Assembly (NCBI RefSeq): GCF_023667495.1
Contig: NZ_JAMOZL010000012.1
Coordinates: 1 to 64,000, forward strand
Source: Dyadobacter sp. MSC1_007
GTDB lineage: Bacteria; Bacteroidota; Bacteroidia; Cytophagales; Spirosomataceae
Length of the DNA stretch: 64,000 nt
Reading direction: 5' to 3'
The translations under genes and the position numbers were made by a program. Positions 33,095-41,720 of this stretch are shown here, piece by piece. Under the pieces are notes generated by a model, which worked only from the letters and a program-made list of their open reading frames with translations, had not been told where the DNA came from and did no database searches. Every line of letters begins with the position of its first letter. Position 1 is the stretch's first letter.

Positions 33095-35356
33095 ATGAGC
33101 AACCTATCCGGATTTTTCCGACTGATTTTCGCCGTTCTTGCCATGTTCGCGGTTTTACAAACACCGGGCCATGCGCAGGTCTCGGAAGGGAGGAATGAGC
33201 GGTCATGTTCTAAAAATCCTGCGGAATACAGTGGTTTTAAAGTAAAGGACATCCGGATCAAAGCTAATTTTTTACTTTTTTCCCTGAACGTAGGTGCATT
33301 AACGTTACCAAATGCGCAGGCAAGCGTCAGGCGCAGGGGCGACACGGTCATTGAAGTAAACCAGCTATTCAGTGAAGCCGGGTATTTCAATCTCCAAAAA
33401 CAACGGAATGAAGACCTTAGTACGGCATTGTTATCCTCGGGCGCAGGTGTGCTAGCCATTCTGCCGCGCATTGTCAATTGCAACGACACCGCCGGGGAAA
33501 TTGAGGTCGAATACTCGATTTTGGGCATCCCGTTTTCGACGGGCGTTGCGGGTAGTGCTTCATTTGAGCTGCCGGGTTTTTATCTCAACAAAAAGAAGGC
33601 AGCTGTTTCAATGGATGCAGCACCGTTTCAGCTGGTCCCATACCTTGGCTACAACGGGTCCAGGGGATTGTTTCCAGGAGTTAAAATCAGAAAAGCCTTC
33701 AAGACCAAACTGGTACAGCATTTCGCATTGAACGCCGACATCTCTTTTCCGGGTGGTATTGTGAATGCTGCATTGGCCGGTTCGGACGAGGTCAAGTCGG
33801 GGATCCTCGACCATGCCGAGTGGCGGGCGGGTTATAGTCTTGCCAACTTGCCGGCCGGTGCCCTCAGATTGAATGAATCGACTTTTTTTGGACAAATAGC
33901 GGGTTCGACACGGCCGTTTTCGGCTGGGGGGAGTTTGTCATTCCGATACGGCGCGACTTTCGAGGGCGGCCGCAGAAGCACTAATGTTGCGGAGGCTGCA
34001 TTGCCGGAAGGTACTATTGCAGAATCCGGTTATGGTGCCGGGAAGTTTTACATTGGAGGCGTTTCCAGCTGGCGGAGGCATAGTTTGAAAGTTTCCTATG
34101 GGTTGCAGCTGGCCAATACAGGGAAGAATTTACAGGTTAATTATCTGAAAAATATCTTTGATGCAGCCTACCGCGGTCGTTACCTCGTGGCAGATCATCA
34201 ATCGCTGCAACTCGATCTGGCATTGTCTGCCGGAAAGCTCAGCTCCATTCACGGCGACATCCCTGCTGCCGAAAGGTTTTTTGGCGGGAATGCGGTCCGG
34301 GAGTTTATCCCCGGAGATTCGTGGGGGATCAGCAACGGTCCATTCATCAGAAGCATTTCCCAAAATCGCCTGAACGGTCCGGATACAGGCCCTGCGATCG
34401 GCGGCGACAGTTACCGCTCCGTTAATCTGACACTCTCGCTACCTGTATGGCACAAGCCGTTGATCCCGGACGAGATCAGCAAGGACCAAACTGTTATTTT
34501 CGGGCTTGGCACCGGCGTCCGCAGCAGTCGACTTGCCTTGGCTGAATCCGAGGTGCAACAGCCCGGGCAGCCTGATGAGGACGATTTTACCAACTATCGT
34601 GCGACCGACATTCAGCGGCTTGTCAGCATACTCAATGACACTACAAAAGTAAATGTGACCGTAGTGGTGGATTCAATCATCAACCTGATCAAACCGGAAA
34701 GTGATATGCTCGCGCAACAAGTGGCGGACACTAGCGGACAAAACGACGCTCAGGCATCTTTAACAGCTGATTTGCAACTTTTTAATCAGGTACAGGGCTA
34801 TGCAGAACGAATCAACCTGTTTTTCCCTGATCCGGCGGACTCGGCGGATTTTGACAATGATACGCAATATGATATTGAATCGCTGGTTCTCGGTTATGGC
34901 GATGCAATTCCCGCTTATTTTACCGGGATATCGGAAGGGGTGGCCAGCCTGCGGAAATTTTACAAAAACAAAGGTCTGAGTGATAAATGGGAGAAACTTG
35001 ATCTGATGGCTGGTCAATTGAAATCGATGCAGCAAGATGTACTGAAAGCAATTCGCAAGAACTACACTCCCAAGACCGAGCTGCTCGTAAGGCCTACCAC
35101 GCAATATGTCGGGCGGGTGCTGGAAGTTTTGTTTAAGGAGTTGAATATCGTTTCGGTGAGTCCGGTGCTGATGTTCGATGCCGCCAGGCTCAATGTAATG
35201 GGAAACAAAGCGGGCAATTACGGATTGGGCGCAGGAGTCCGAATGAGTCTCGTTAACTTCGATGTTTATGCGGGCTATTCATTCAATCCGGCAAGACAAA
35301 CAGATCATAAAAAAGGCGCGTTTGTCTTGAGTATCGATATTACGGATTTGTTTTAG
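33095..35356 (+). CDS. Omp85/BamA-like outer membrane beta-barrel protein
   Basis: This 753-residue protein begins with a signal peptide ending at GHAQ. A short N-terminal domain with alternating strands (about 45-150) contains one POTRA-like unit at most. The barrel part includes GFYLNKKKAAVSMDAAPFQL, repeated Gly-aromatic strands and AERFFGGNAVREFIPGD, which parallels the 'FFxGGxxxVRGF' loop of Omp85 proteins. It ends in a hydrophobic strand closing with SIDITDLF (C-terminal Phe). Between about 460 and 665 is a long insert rich in Asp/Gln and helix-forming residues (EVQQPGQPDEDDFTNY, LLAQQ-like stretches), unusual within a barrel. It is co-directional with the small secreted protein upstream. 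It may export or insert a partner; the function is unproven. Confidence 0.65.
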   Translation: MSNLSGFFRLIFAVLAMFAVLQTPGHAQVSEGRNERSCSKNPAEYSGFKVKDIRIKANFLLFSLNVGALTLPNAQASVRRRGDTVIEVNQLFSEAGYFNLQKQRNEDLSTALLSSGAGVLAILPRIVNCNDTAGEIEVEYSILGIPFSTGVAGSASFELPGFYLNKKKAAVSMDAAPFQLVPYLGYNGSRGLFPGVKIRKAFKTKLVQHFALNADISFPGGIVNAALAGSDEVKSGILDHAEWRAGYSLANLPAGALRLNESTFFGQIAGSTRPFSAGGSLSFRYGATFEGGRRSTNVAEAALPEGTIAESGYGAGKFYIGGVSSWRRHSLKVSYGLQLANTGKNLQVNYLKNIFDAAYRGRYLVADHQSLQLDLALSAGKLSSIHGDIPAAERFFGGNAVREFIPGDSWGISNGPFIRSISQNRLNGPDTGPAIGGDSYRSVNLTLSLPVWHKPLIPDEISKDQTVIFGLGTGVRSSRLALAESEVQQPGQPDEDDFTNYRATDIQRLVSILNDTTKVNVTVVVDSIINLIKPESDMLAQQVADTSGQNDAQASLTADLQLFNQVQGYAERINLFFPDPADSADFDNDTQYDIESLVLGYGDAIPAYFTGISEGVASLRKFYKNKGLSDKWEKLDLMAGQLKSMQQDVLKAIRKNYTPKTELLVRPTTQYVGRVLEVLFKELNIVSVSPVLMFDAARLNVMGNKAGNYGLGAGVRMSLVNFDVYAGYSFNPARQTDHKKGAFVLSIDITDLF

Positions 35357-35357
35357 G

Positions 35358-35594
35358 CTAATTTTCATAAGGCGTAAGTTCCTCCACGGGGATTTGCGTC
35401 AAATCAGTCAATGGGGCCACGAACGGATCGAATGCATAACAATCGCCGATCAGCACACTTTGCGGGTAACCTTCTTTGAGCATAGCCGAAAGGTAAGTCC
35501 CGCCGCCGCTCCTGCCAGGTAACACATTTTGAAGTTGGAAACTAACCAGCATTTTGTTGTTGGGATTGAAAAGCTTACTGATCCAGTTTGCCAT
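35358..35594 (-). CDS. small hypothetical protein
   Basis: This 78-residue protein begins MANWISKLFNPNNKMLVSFQ and has a Gly-rich turn (PGRSGGGTYL) and an acidic C terminus (TQIPVEELTPYEN). It has no signal peptide or membrane segment and no recognised family. Its stop lies 1 nt from the stop of the convergent Omp85-like gene, so the transcripts meet end to end. The composition looks like a real globular protein, but support is only the open frame. Confidence 0.5.
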   Translation of the reverse strand: MANWISKLFNPNNKMLVSFQLQNVLPGRSGGGTYLSAMLKEGYPQSVLIGDCYAFDPFVAPLTDLTQIPVEELTPYEN

Positions 35595-35737
35595 CCGTTT
35601 TGCTTCAATATCCGGTTATGTTTAAAGAAAAGTAAAATTTGCCTGATTTTTCCCGTCTCAATGCAGATTATTCCGGGTATTTGAAACCCATACACTCCTT
35701 TTTGACCAAATGATATTGTATTTCCAACATACAAAAA

Positions 35738-36727
35738 ATGATGAAGCAGATACTCCTGATACTGGCATTGGCAATATATAACCTGAGCCTCGGTTTTTCC
35801 CAGAACGCTGAACCAGCATTACGCACAGACATCCCGCTGGATTCCATTCGCCTAAGCGATCCGTTTATACTTGCCGACAAAGCATCGTCGACCTACTATA
35901 TGACCGGCACAGGAGGGAGATTGTGGAAAAGTAAGGACCTGAAAAAGTGGACCGGGCCTTATAAAGTGATCCAAACCGATCCTAAGTCCTGGATGGGCCC
36001 AAATCCGATGGTTTGGGCGGCAGAATTGCACACCTACCAGGGCAAATACTACAATTTCGCTACTTTCACGAACAAGGCTATTCGCGTTGGAAACGGCCTC
36101 GACCGCCGTGCGAGCCACGTATTGGTGAGCGACAAGCCGGATGGTCCGTATGTACCCATGAAAGATTCGGTTTACCTGCCCGCCGACAAACTCACATTGG
36201 ATGCAACCCTCTGGACCGACCGCGATGGGAAACCTTACATGGTGTATTGTCACGAATGGCTGCAAAACGGCAATGGAACAATAGAAAAGATAGCACTGCG
36301 CCCGGACTTCAGCGGAACGGTGGGCGAAGGAAAAATCCTGTTTCTGGCCAGCGACTCGCCATGGAGCCGGGAGAATGTCAAAGACGGAAAAGAGCGCCCC
36401 AACAAGGTCACCGACGGTCCATGGCTTTTTTATACCAAAACCGGCAAGCTGGGCATGCTGTGGACAAGCTGGATATACGACGTGTACACCCAGGGCGTGA
36501 CCTATTCGCAAAGTGGCACGCTGGATGGCCCCTGGATTCAGGAAAAAGAACCGATCACCCCGCCGAACTTCGGTCATGGAATGCTGTTTCGGACGTTTGA
36601 CGGCAAATTACTGATGTCGCTGCACAGCCATAAGAGCGTCAACGGTCGCACCATACGCATTCCGCATTTGTTTGAGGTGGACGATTCAGGAGATAAACTG
36701 GTTGTGGGAAAACGGTGGGTACCGTAA
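35738..36727 (+). CDS. GH43-family glycoside hydrolase
   Basis: This 329-residue secreted enzyme has a signal peptide (MMKQILLILALAIYNLSLGFSQ). It is a five-bladed propeller of GH43 type. The first catalytic Asp lies in IRLSDPFILAD, the middle Asp in LTLDATLWTDRDGKPYMVY, and the general-acid position lies in KVTDGPWLFYTKTGKLGMLW. That last box reads TDGP where TEGP is usual in many GH43 members; I believe several subfamilies carry Asp here, so activity is not excluded. GH43 enzymes act on arabinans, xylans or galactans. It stands alone, convergent with the oxidoreductase at 36732, and could supply sugars to it. Confidence 0.88.
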   Translation: MMKQILLILALAIYNLSLGFSQNAEPALRTDIPLDSIRLSDPFILADKASSTYYMTGTGGRLWKSKDLKKWTGPYKVIQTDPKSWMGPNPMVWAAELHTYQGKYYNFATFTNKAIRVGNGLDRRASHVLVSDKPDGPYVPMKDSVYLPADKLTLDATLWTDRDGKPYMVYCHEWLQNGNGTIEKIALRPDFSGTVGEGKILFLASDSPWSRENVKDGKERPNKVTDGPWLFYTKTGKLGMLWTSWIYDVYTQGVTYSQSGTLDGPWIQEKEPITPPNFGHGMLFRTFDGKLLMSLHSHKSVNGRTIRIPHLFEVDDSGDKLVVGKRWVP

Positions 36728-36731
36728 ATTT

Positions 36732-38039
36732 TCAACCCGGCATTTTGTATCCGTTATGATATTGGTTGGCAATAAGTGCATTGGCGCTTTTATCGTCGAA
36801 TTTCCCTGTTTGGTCGTTCCATTCGAGCTTCTTTCCGGTGCGGTAAGCGATATTACCCATTTGGGAAATGACCGCTACCTTGGCGCCAGCCTGAATAGGA
36901 GTGGCGAGGTCTTCGAACTTTCGTGACCGGATCACATCAACGAAGTTTTTGGCATGCAGGTCGAGGCCGTTGTCTGAGGATTTCTGATAAGCGACGGCTT
37001 CCATTCTGTTTAACTGAGGCACTACTTCCCAGCCTTTTCTGTCGAGGATGAGCGTCCCGTTTCCGCCGAGGAAAGCGATACCATGTTCGCGATTGTAAAT
37101 TCCAGGTCCATAACCAATCACATGCTCCCATTGGATGTTGAAATCACCATATTCAAAGAGCGTAGTAAGCGTATCCGGCGCATCGACGCCGAAATTAAGC
37201 GCCATCGTGCCCGTGGCAGATACGCGCTTCGGCATTCCCGCCTTCATGCCGAGTAATGCGTAATCCAATAAATGCACACCCCAATCGGTCATGATGCCAC
37301 CGGCGTAATCCCAATACCAGCGGAATTTGCTGTGGAACCGGTTCGCATTGAAGGGTCTTTTGGGTGCTGGTCCGAGCCACATATTGTAATCCACGCCAGC
37401 GGGAGAAGCGCTGTCGGGGAGGTTGGTCATCGGTTCACCATAATTGAAATAGCCCCAAACTTTCACCAGACCTATTTTGCCCAATTTCCCGGAATGCACA
37501 AAATCGAGCGCATCACGGAAATGCTTCTGGCTCCGCTGCCATTGGCCCACTTGAACCACACGCTTGTATTGTTCCTGGGCCGCAACCATGGCCCGGCATT
37601 CGGCAATGGAGTTGCCGATCGGCTTTTCCACATACACATCTTTACCGGCCTGGCAGGCTTCCACCATCATCAGGCAATGCCAATGGTCTGGCGAGCCTAT
37701 CACGACGGCGTCGATGTTTTTGTCTTCCAGCATTTGACGGTAATCGCCATAGGTTTTCACCTTAATGCCGCGGGCGGCGAGTTCGGCGGCGCGTTTGTCC
37801 AGTACATTTTTATCGACGTCACACAGGGCCACGCATTCCACACCGGGGTTTTTGATCACCGCGTTGAGGTCGGCCCAACCCATACTGTTGATACCAATGC
37901 CAGCCACACGGATCGTGTCGGCAGGGGATAAATGAGGTGTTGGAAATGCGGATAACGGGGTAGGGAATGCAGATGAAAGCCCTGTGCCGACAGCAATGGC
38001 CGTGGCCGAGCCGATGAATTTTCTCCTCGAAGTCAACAT
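36732..38039 (-). CDS. Tat-exported Gfo/Idh/MocA-family oxidoreductase
   Basis: This 435-residue protein has a twin-Arg signal (MLTSRRKFIGSATAIAVG) and then an NAD(P) Rossmann domain (IRVAGIGINSMGWADLNAV, ALCDVDKNVL). The segments IDAVVIGSPDHWHCLMMVEA and GKDVYVEKPIGNSIAECR carry the EKP motif of the family. The C-terminal alpha/beta domain has GGIMTDWGVHLLDYALLG with the catalytic-type Asp/His. Tat export suggests the cofactor is bound before export and that it acts on sugars in the periplasm, as in the GH109-type and related exported groups. ATG 38039 gives a standard Tat signal; 38087 was rejected. Its stop is 4 nt from the convergent GH43 stop. Confidence 0.92.
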   Translation of the reverse strand: MLTSRRKFIGSATAIAVGTGLSSAFPTPLSAFPTPHLSPADTIRVAGIGINSMGWADLNAVIKNPGVECVALCDVDKNVLDKRAAELAARGIKVKTYGDYRQMLEDKNIDAVVIGSPDHWHCLMMVEACQAGKDVYVEKPIGNSIAECRAMVAAQEQYKRVVQVGQWQRSQKHFRDALDFVHSGKLGKIGLVKVWGYFNYGEPMTNLPDSASPAGVDYNMWLGPAPKRPFNANRFHSKFRWYWDYAGGIMTDWGVHLLDYALLGMKAGMPKRVSATGTMALNFGVDAPDTLTTLFEYGDFNIQWEHVIGYGPGIYNREHGIAFLGGNGTLILDRKGWEVVPQLNRMEAVAYQKSSDNGLDLHAKNFVDVIRSRKFEDLATPIQAGAKVAVISQMGNIAYRTGKKLEWNDQTGKFDDKSANALIANQYHNGYKMPG

Positions 38040-38225
38040 GATCAATCGGTTGGGAAAGTGGAAACCAAGTTTGAAATGTCCTTTCAAACAAAAAGCACCA
38101 CACTCCCGGCTGGTTACTTATTGGCGGCGATCCTTTTCGAGTTGTGCCCGAATCGGGTTTGCTGGTATAGTTTTTGCGATATACAGGCAGTGCAACATTT
38201 AAAAACCATCAAATTCACAGTAATT

Positions 38226-38804
38226 ATGAAAAAAATCTCTTTGCTCGTTCTTCTGTCGATGCTGAGCACAGCTGCTTTTTCGCAGTCGTTCTCGATCGGG
38301 CCTAAGGCTGGGGTCAACATCAGCAATTACACAGGCAGTGATGTCGAATCCGAGGCGCTCGTGGGTTTTCACCTTGGCGGTATACTTAATTTCGGGATAG
38401 GGGAGGTGTTTTCGATACAGCCGGAGGTGCTGTTCTCCACGCAAGGTGCCAAGATTGATAACGGCAACCAGAAAACGGAGTTTAAAACGAGTTACGTCTC
38501 TGTGCCGGTTATGCTGAAATTCCGTTCACGCGGAGGATTTTACTTCGAATTCGGTCCGCAAGCTTCTTTCAAGACAGGCGAGGATGTTCCGGATCAGACG
38601 ATCGATAATTTTGCCAAAAATCTTGATCTTGCCGGTGGTGTCGGTGTCGGCTATCAGGCTGGTTTCGGGTTGGGAATAGGTGCGCGCTACATTGCAGGAT
38701 TTTCCAAAGTAGGTGATTTTGACAAAACCGCAGCCATGAACCCCGACTTCCGCAACAGCGTCATCCAGCTAAGTGTGCTGTTCGCGATACCGGCTAGGAA
38801 GTGA
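38226..38804 (+). CDS. PorT-like outer membrane beta-barrel protein
   Basis: This 192-residue protein has a signal peptide (MKKISLLVLLSMLSTAAFSQ). Its eight-or-so amphipathic strands include FSIGPKAGVNISNYTG, VGFHLGGILNFGIGEVFSIQ, SYVSVPVMLKFRSRGGFYFE and GVGYQAGFGLGIGARYIAGF. This is the opacity/PorT-like small barrel family common in Bacteroidota. No role can be assigned. ATG 38226 was chosen because it starts the signal peptide. A strong hairpin (38828-38866) follows the stop codon. Confidence 0.88.
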   Translation: MKKISLLVLLSMLSTAAFSQSFSIGPKAGVNISNYTGSDVESEALVGFHLGGILNFGIGEVFSIQPEVLFSTQGAKIDNGNQKTEFKTSYVSVPVMLKFRSRGGFYFEFGPQASFKTGEDVPDQTIDNFAKNLDLAGGVGVGYQAGFGLGIGARYIAGFSKVGDFDKTAAMNPDFRNSVIQLSVLFAIPARK

Positions 38805-38827
38805 TTTTTTTGGGAAGGATAAATGAT

Positions 38828-38866
38828 AAAATCAGGGACCATGGCTGGCTTATGGTCCCTGATTTT
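38828..38866. terminator. bidirectional terminator hairpin
   Basis: AAAATCAGGGACCAT (38828-38842) pairs perfectly with ATGGTCCCTGATTTT (38852-38866), with a 9-nt loop and A/T runs on both sides. It overlaps the stop codon of the minus-strand gene ending at 38865. Confidence 0.75.
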
Positions 38867-39419
38867 AAAGGTCTTTTCCAACAAGTACACTGCTTAGATT
38901 CATAAATGAGTCTCTGATTAAAGCATGTCTTGGGTGGTCATTTCTTACGATTATGCCCGCGTCCCCATATATAGTTCGCTTATCGTAAATCTGATTTTCA
39001 TACACGGTTGATGGCATCTCTATGAAACGCGAAAAGCTTTGAGCCCATTTGCGAAAAAGCTTTTGCCTGCACTTGTCGCGCCGATCAGTGTCATCGCACA
39101 AAAAGGATGGACATTTGTATGGGTAAGTGAAAAGGAATTCTTGGGTAATACTTCCAATTGTATCACTGACCCTCATATCAAATCGTTGCTTCCTCTTAAT
39201 TCCGGTTTTCGGGTCATAAAAAAAACCTTCTGATTCATCCGTTAATGGATAGAATCCGAAGGTTACTATATCGTCATTAATTTCAGGTATATGCTCGAAG
39301 TACCCCGACGTCTCAGTAAAATATACAAAATACTCTATTCCATTGCTGGTAGTAAATGTATAGTTCAGATTTTTGCTGAAATGTTCATATGGGTTTAACG
39401 AATTTGATACCTCTTGCAT
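38865..39419 (-). CDS. DUF6169-family protein
   Basis: This 184-residue soluble protein follows the DUF6169 layout: NYTFTTSNGIEYFVYFTETS near the start, DDIVTFGFYPL, RVSDTIGSITQEFLF and CDDTDRRDKCRQKLFRKWAQ. The last part (NQIYDKRTIYGDAGIIVRND, FMNLSSVLVGKDL) resembles a short peptidase- or ligand-binding-like end seen in this family. It overlaps the 3' end of the upstream 62-residue gene by 35 nt, so translation is probably coupled. Such pairs recur in Bacteroidota and the function is unknown. A toxin-antitoxin-like or defence role can only be guessed. Confidence 0.75.
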   Translation of the reverse strand: MQEVSNSLNPYEHFSKNLNYTFTTSNGIEYFVYFTETSGYFEHIPEINDDIVTFGFYPLTDESEGFFYDPKTGIKRKQRFDMRVSDTIGSITQEFLFTYPYKCPSFLCDDTDRRDKCRQKLFRKWAQSFSRFIEMPSTVYENQIYDKRTIYGDAGIIVRNDHPRHALIRDSFMNLSSVLVGKDL

Positions 39420-39573
39420 CTATTTCTTGAATTGAAATCTCGCCTCGAAAGAACTGTTTAATGGCCTTCTTATCATCCTTCATCTTTTGGATGATTGCAG
39501 AAGCCTTGCTTTGACTGTTGACATCAACGACAGCCTTAGCACTTGATGTCTCTGATGAATTTGCCGTTTTCAT
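39385..39573 (-). CDS. small DUF6169-partner protein
   Basis: This 62-residue protein has a Ser/Ala-rich flexible start (NSSETSSAKAVVDVNSQSKAS). A compact helical end, IIQKMKDDKKAIKQFFRGE followed by ISIQEIDARGIKFVKPI, is a pattern I recall upstream of DUF6169 genes. Its 3' end overlaps the DUF6169 start by 35 nt. The gene is too small for an enzyme; it could be an antitoxin, chaperone or leader of the partner. No helix-turn-helix is evident. Confidence 0.7.
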   Translation of the reverse strand: MKTANSSETSSAKAVVDVNSQSKASAIIQKMKDDKKAIKQFFRGEISIQEIDARGIKFVKPI

Positions 39574-39704
39574 AATTATAGGATCTCTCCGATTTTACTT
39601 ACTACAAAAGAACGCAAAAAAAACGAAAATGTAACACGACTGGTCGGCAAAGTTGATGATGTTCAAACTGTTACGAACGTTTGGTAGATGGCAATAATCT
39701 ATTA

Positions 39705-40421
39705 CTAACTCAGCCCCAGTTGCTTCAAAAACGCCTCTCTATAATTACTACCGATAGGAATTTCGGTGTTTTGGATGAATACGCGGTTGCCTTCGATGTG
39801 GTCTATTTTTGATTTGTTGATGATGAACGACCTGTGAATGCGCAGAAAGCGTGACTTGGGAAGCAGTTCTTCAAAACTTGAAAAAGTCATGGCAGGGAGG
39901 AGCGTATTTTGCATGGTGCAGACTTTGGTATAGTTGCCATTAGCTTCGGCAAACAACAGATCGTCGTGCCGTATTTTGTAGATTTTACCATCCGCTTTGA
40001 TGAATAGAAAATCGTCACCGACAGGTTCCGGCGCAACAGCAGGGGCGAGGGCCGACTGAGGCTGCAACTTTTCCATGGCCTTATCAACCGCAATAATGAA
40101 CCGTTCGAGTGAAAATGGCTTCAACAGATAATCGCAAGCCGCGAGGTCGAATGCGTCGATGGCGTATTCTTTATAGGCCGTCGTGAATATGACCTGCGGC
40201 GGCGTTTTTAATGTTTTTAAAAAGGAAATGCCATCCATTACCGGCATATTGATGTCGAGGAACACAATGTCGACGTGCTGTTGCTGCAATGCGGCTTTTG
40301 CTTCGAGCGCGCTTCCGCACATGCCCGCCACACGCAGGTAAGGCAGGTGCCCGCAGTATGTACGTATAATGTCCCGCGCAATAGGCTCGTCATCGACAAT
40401 CAGGCAGTCAATCGGGTTCAT
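39705..40421 (-). CDS. LytTR-family response regulator
   Basis: This 238-residue protein has a receiver domain with DD at 10-11, phosphoacceptor D56 (DIVFLDINMPVMDG) and the conserved Lys in LLKPF. A LytTR DNA-binding domain follows from about 140 (DDFLFIKADGKIYKIRHDDL, ANGNYTKVCTMQ, FLRIHRSFIINKSKIDHIEG). It begins 4 nt after the stop of the LytS-type kinase, so the two form a classical LytS/LytTR operon. Target genes are unknown; the divergent beta-barrel receptor at 41721 is a candidate. Confidence 0.95.
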   Translation of the reverse strand: MNPIDCLIVDDEPIARDIIRTYCGHLPYLRVAGMCGSALEAKAALQQQHVDIVFLDINMPVMDGISFLKTLKTPPQVIFTTAYKEYAIDAFDLAACDYLLKPFSLERFIIAVDKAMEKLQPQSALAPAVAPEPVGDDFLFIKADGKIYKIRHDDLLFAEANGNYTKVCTMQNTLLPAMTFSSFEELLPKSRFLRIHRSFIINKSKIDHIEGNRVFIQNTEIPIGSNYREAFLKQLGLS

Positions 40422-40425
40422 ATTA

Positions 40426-41466
40426 CTACTGAATGGTTAATCGCAGATTTACGGCATAGCTGTTTTCCTCTTTTTCAATGGACAAATCGTGCTGGCCCGG
40501 ATAAAGCAATTGGAGCCGTTTGGTAACGTTCGCCAGACCGAAGCCACTGTGTTTTTCCAAAGTCTTCTCCTGATTTGCCGGGCCACTGTGAGAATTTTTA
40601 ATATAAAACAAAATAGAATTACCCCACGTTTTAAGGTTTATTTCGATAAAAACCTGTGGTTCTGCCGTGTTTTTGGAATGTTTGAATGCATTCTCAATGA
40701 ACACGATCAGCAGCATGGGCGCAATGCGGACCTGTGCGTTGGCCACGGTTTCGATGTCCGTTTTCAGGTTGAGCCGGTCGCCCATTCTCAGTTTTTCAAA
40801 ATCGATATAATTGTGGATATAGGCGACTTCGTCTTTCAATGGGACAAACGTTTCATTGGCTTCGTATACCGAGTACCGCAGCAGGTCCGAAAGTTTCAAA
40901 ATGAGCGCCGGGATCTTTTCATGCTGGCTGATCGACAAGCCGTACATATTATTGAGGGTATTGAATAGAAAATGCGGACTGAGCTGTGATTGTAACAAAT
41001 GCAGCTCGCTCTGGCTTTGCGCCGCCATGCGCTGGGCGGCTTCGAGTTCGTTTCGTGTGCTCAACCTGAAAAGCTTGACCAGCGCACCCGCCGAAAGGCT
41101 GATGGCCAGGAAGGGAAGCCAATAGAGCAGCAGGTTGATCGCCTGGTAACCGTCGAGCTGGAAATCCGCGTGTATGAACAGCCAGAGGGTGCAGATCACG
41201 ATCGTGCCTGCAAGCGACTGCAACACTTTTTTAGGAATTTCCCGTTTCCTCGCCGACCAGATTGTGGCCAGATGCCGGCCCGCAAATACACATCCGATGA
41301 ATACCATAGTCCCGGCTACTGCGAGTGCTTCATCGTGGTGTGCACCGATGGTATTCAGATAGATGTCGATTGCGAAGTAAACAGGGAAGCATGTCGCAGC
41401 CACCAGGACTACATAAATGCCTGTTCTGATATTCTCGCTGTCTTTTTTATCGTCTATCAATTTCAT
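40426..41466 (-). CDS. LytS-type sensor histidine kinase
   Basis: This 346-residue membrane kinase has four hydrophobic helices in the first 135 residues and no large periplasmic domain. The His_kinase box is LLQSQLSPHFLFNTLNNMYG (H165). The ATPase part has IVFIENAFKHSKN (N-box) and a C-terminal HSGFGLANVTKRLQLLYPG (G-box). It phosphorylates the LytTR regulator encoded 4 nt downstream. Such short-membrane kinases probably sense membrane state or a neighbouring receptor. It is divergent from the outer membrane beta-barrel gene at 41721. Confidence 0.94.
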   Translation of the reverse strand: MKLIDDKKDSENIRTGIYVVLVAATCFPVYFAIDIYLNTIGAHHDEALAVAGTMVFIGCVFAGRHLATIWSARKREIPKKVLQSLAGTIVICTLWLFIHADFQLDGYQAINLLLYWLPFLAISLSAGALVKLFRLSTRNELEAAQRMAAQSQSELHLLQSQLSPHFLFNTLNNMYGLSISQHEKIPALILKLSDLLRYSVYEANETFVPLKDEVAYIHNYIDFEKLRMGDRLNLKTDIETVANAQVRIAPMLLIVFIENAFKHSKNTAEPQVFIEINLKTWGNSILFYIKNSHSGPANQEKTLEKHSGFGLANVTKRLQLLYPGQHDLSIEKEENSYAVNLRLTIQ

Positions 41467-41720
41467 GCTCCTCTTTGTTTTAAACCTTCCACCTCATTTC
41501 AGCAGTAAATATGGAGGTTCATAAGCAATGCAAATAGCCAGGCTGCCGGACGCCGCCAATGTGATGACGGATTGCCCAAAAACCGGTTCAAACGGGTTCG
41601 ACCCGAAAAAAACAGCGTCCGTCACCGATCCGGGAAGTTACAACACATTTATTTCATGCGGTGAGCGCGGCGGTCAATATTTGCTTCATCATAAATCGGA
41701 CGACGATAAAACAAACCGCC

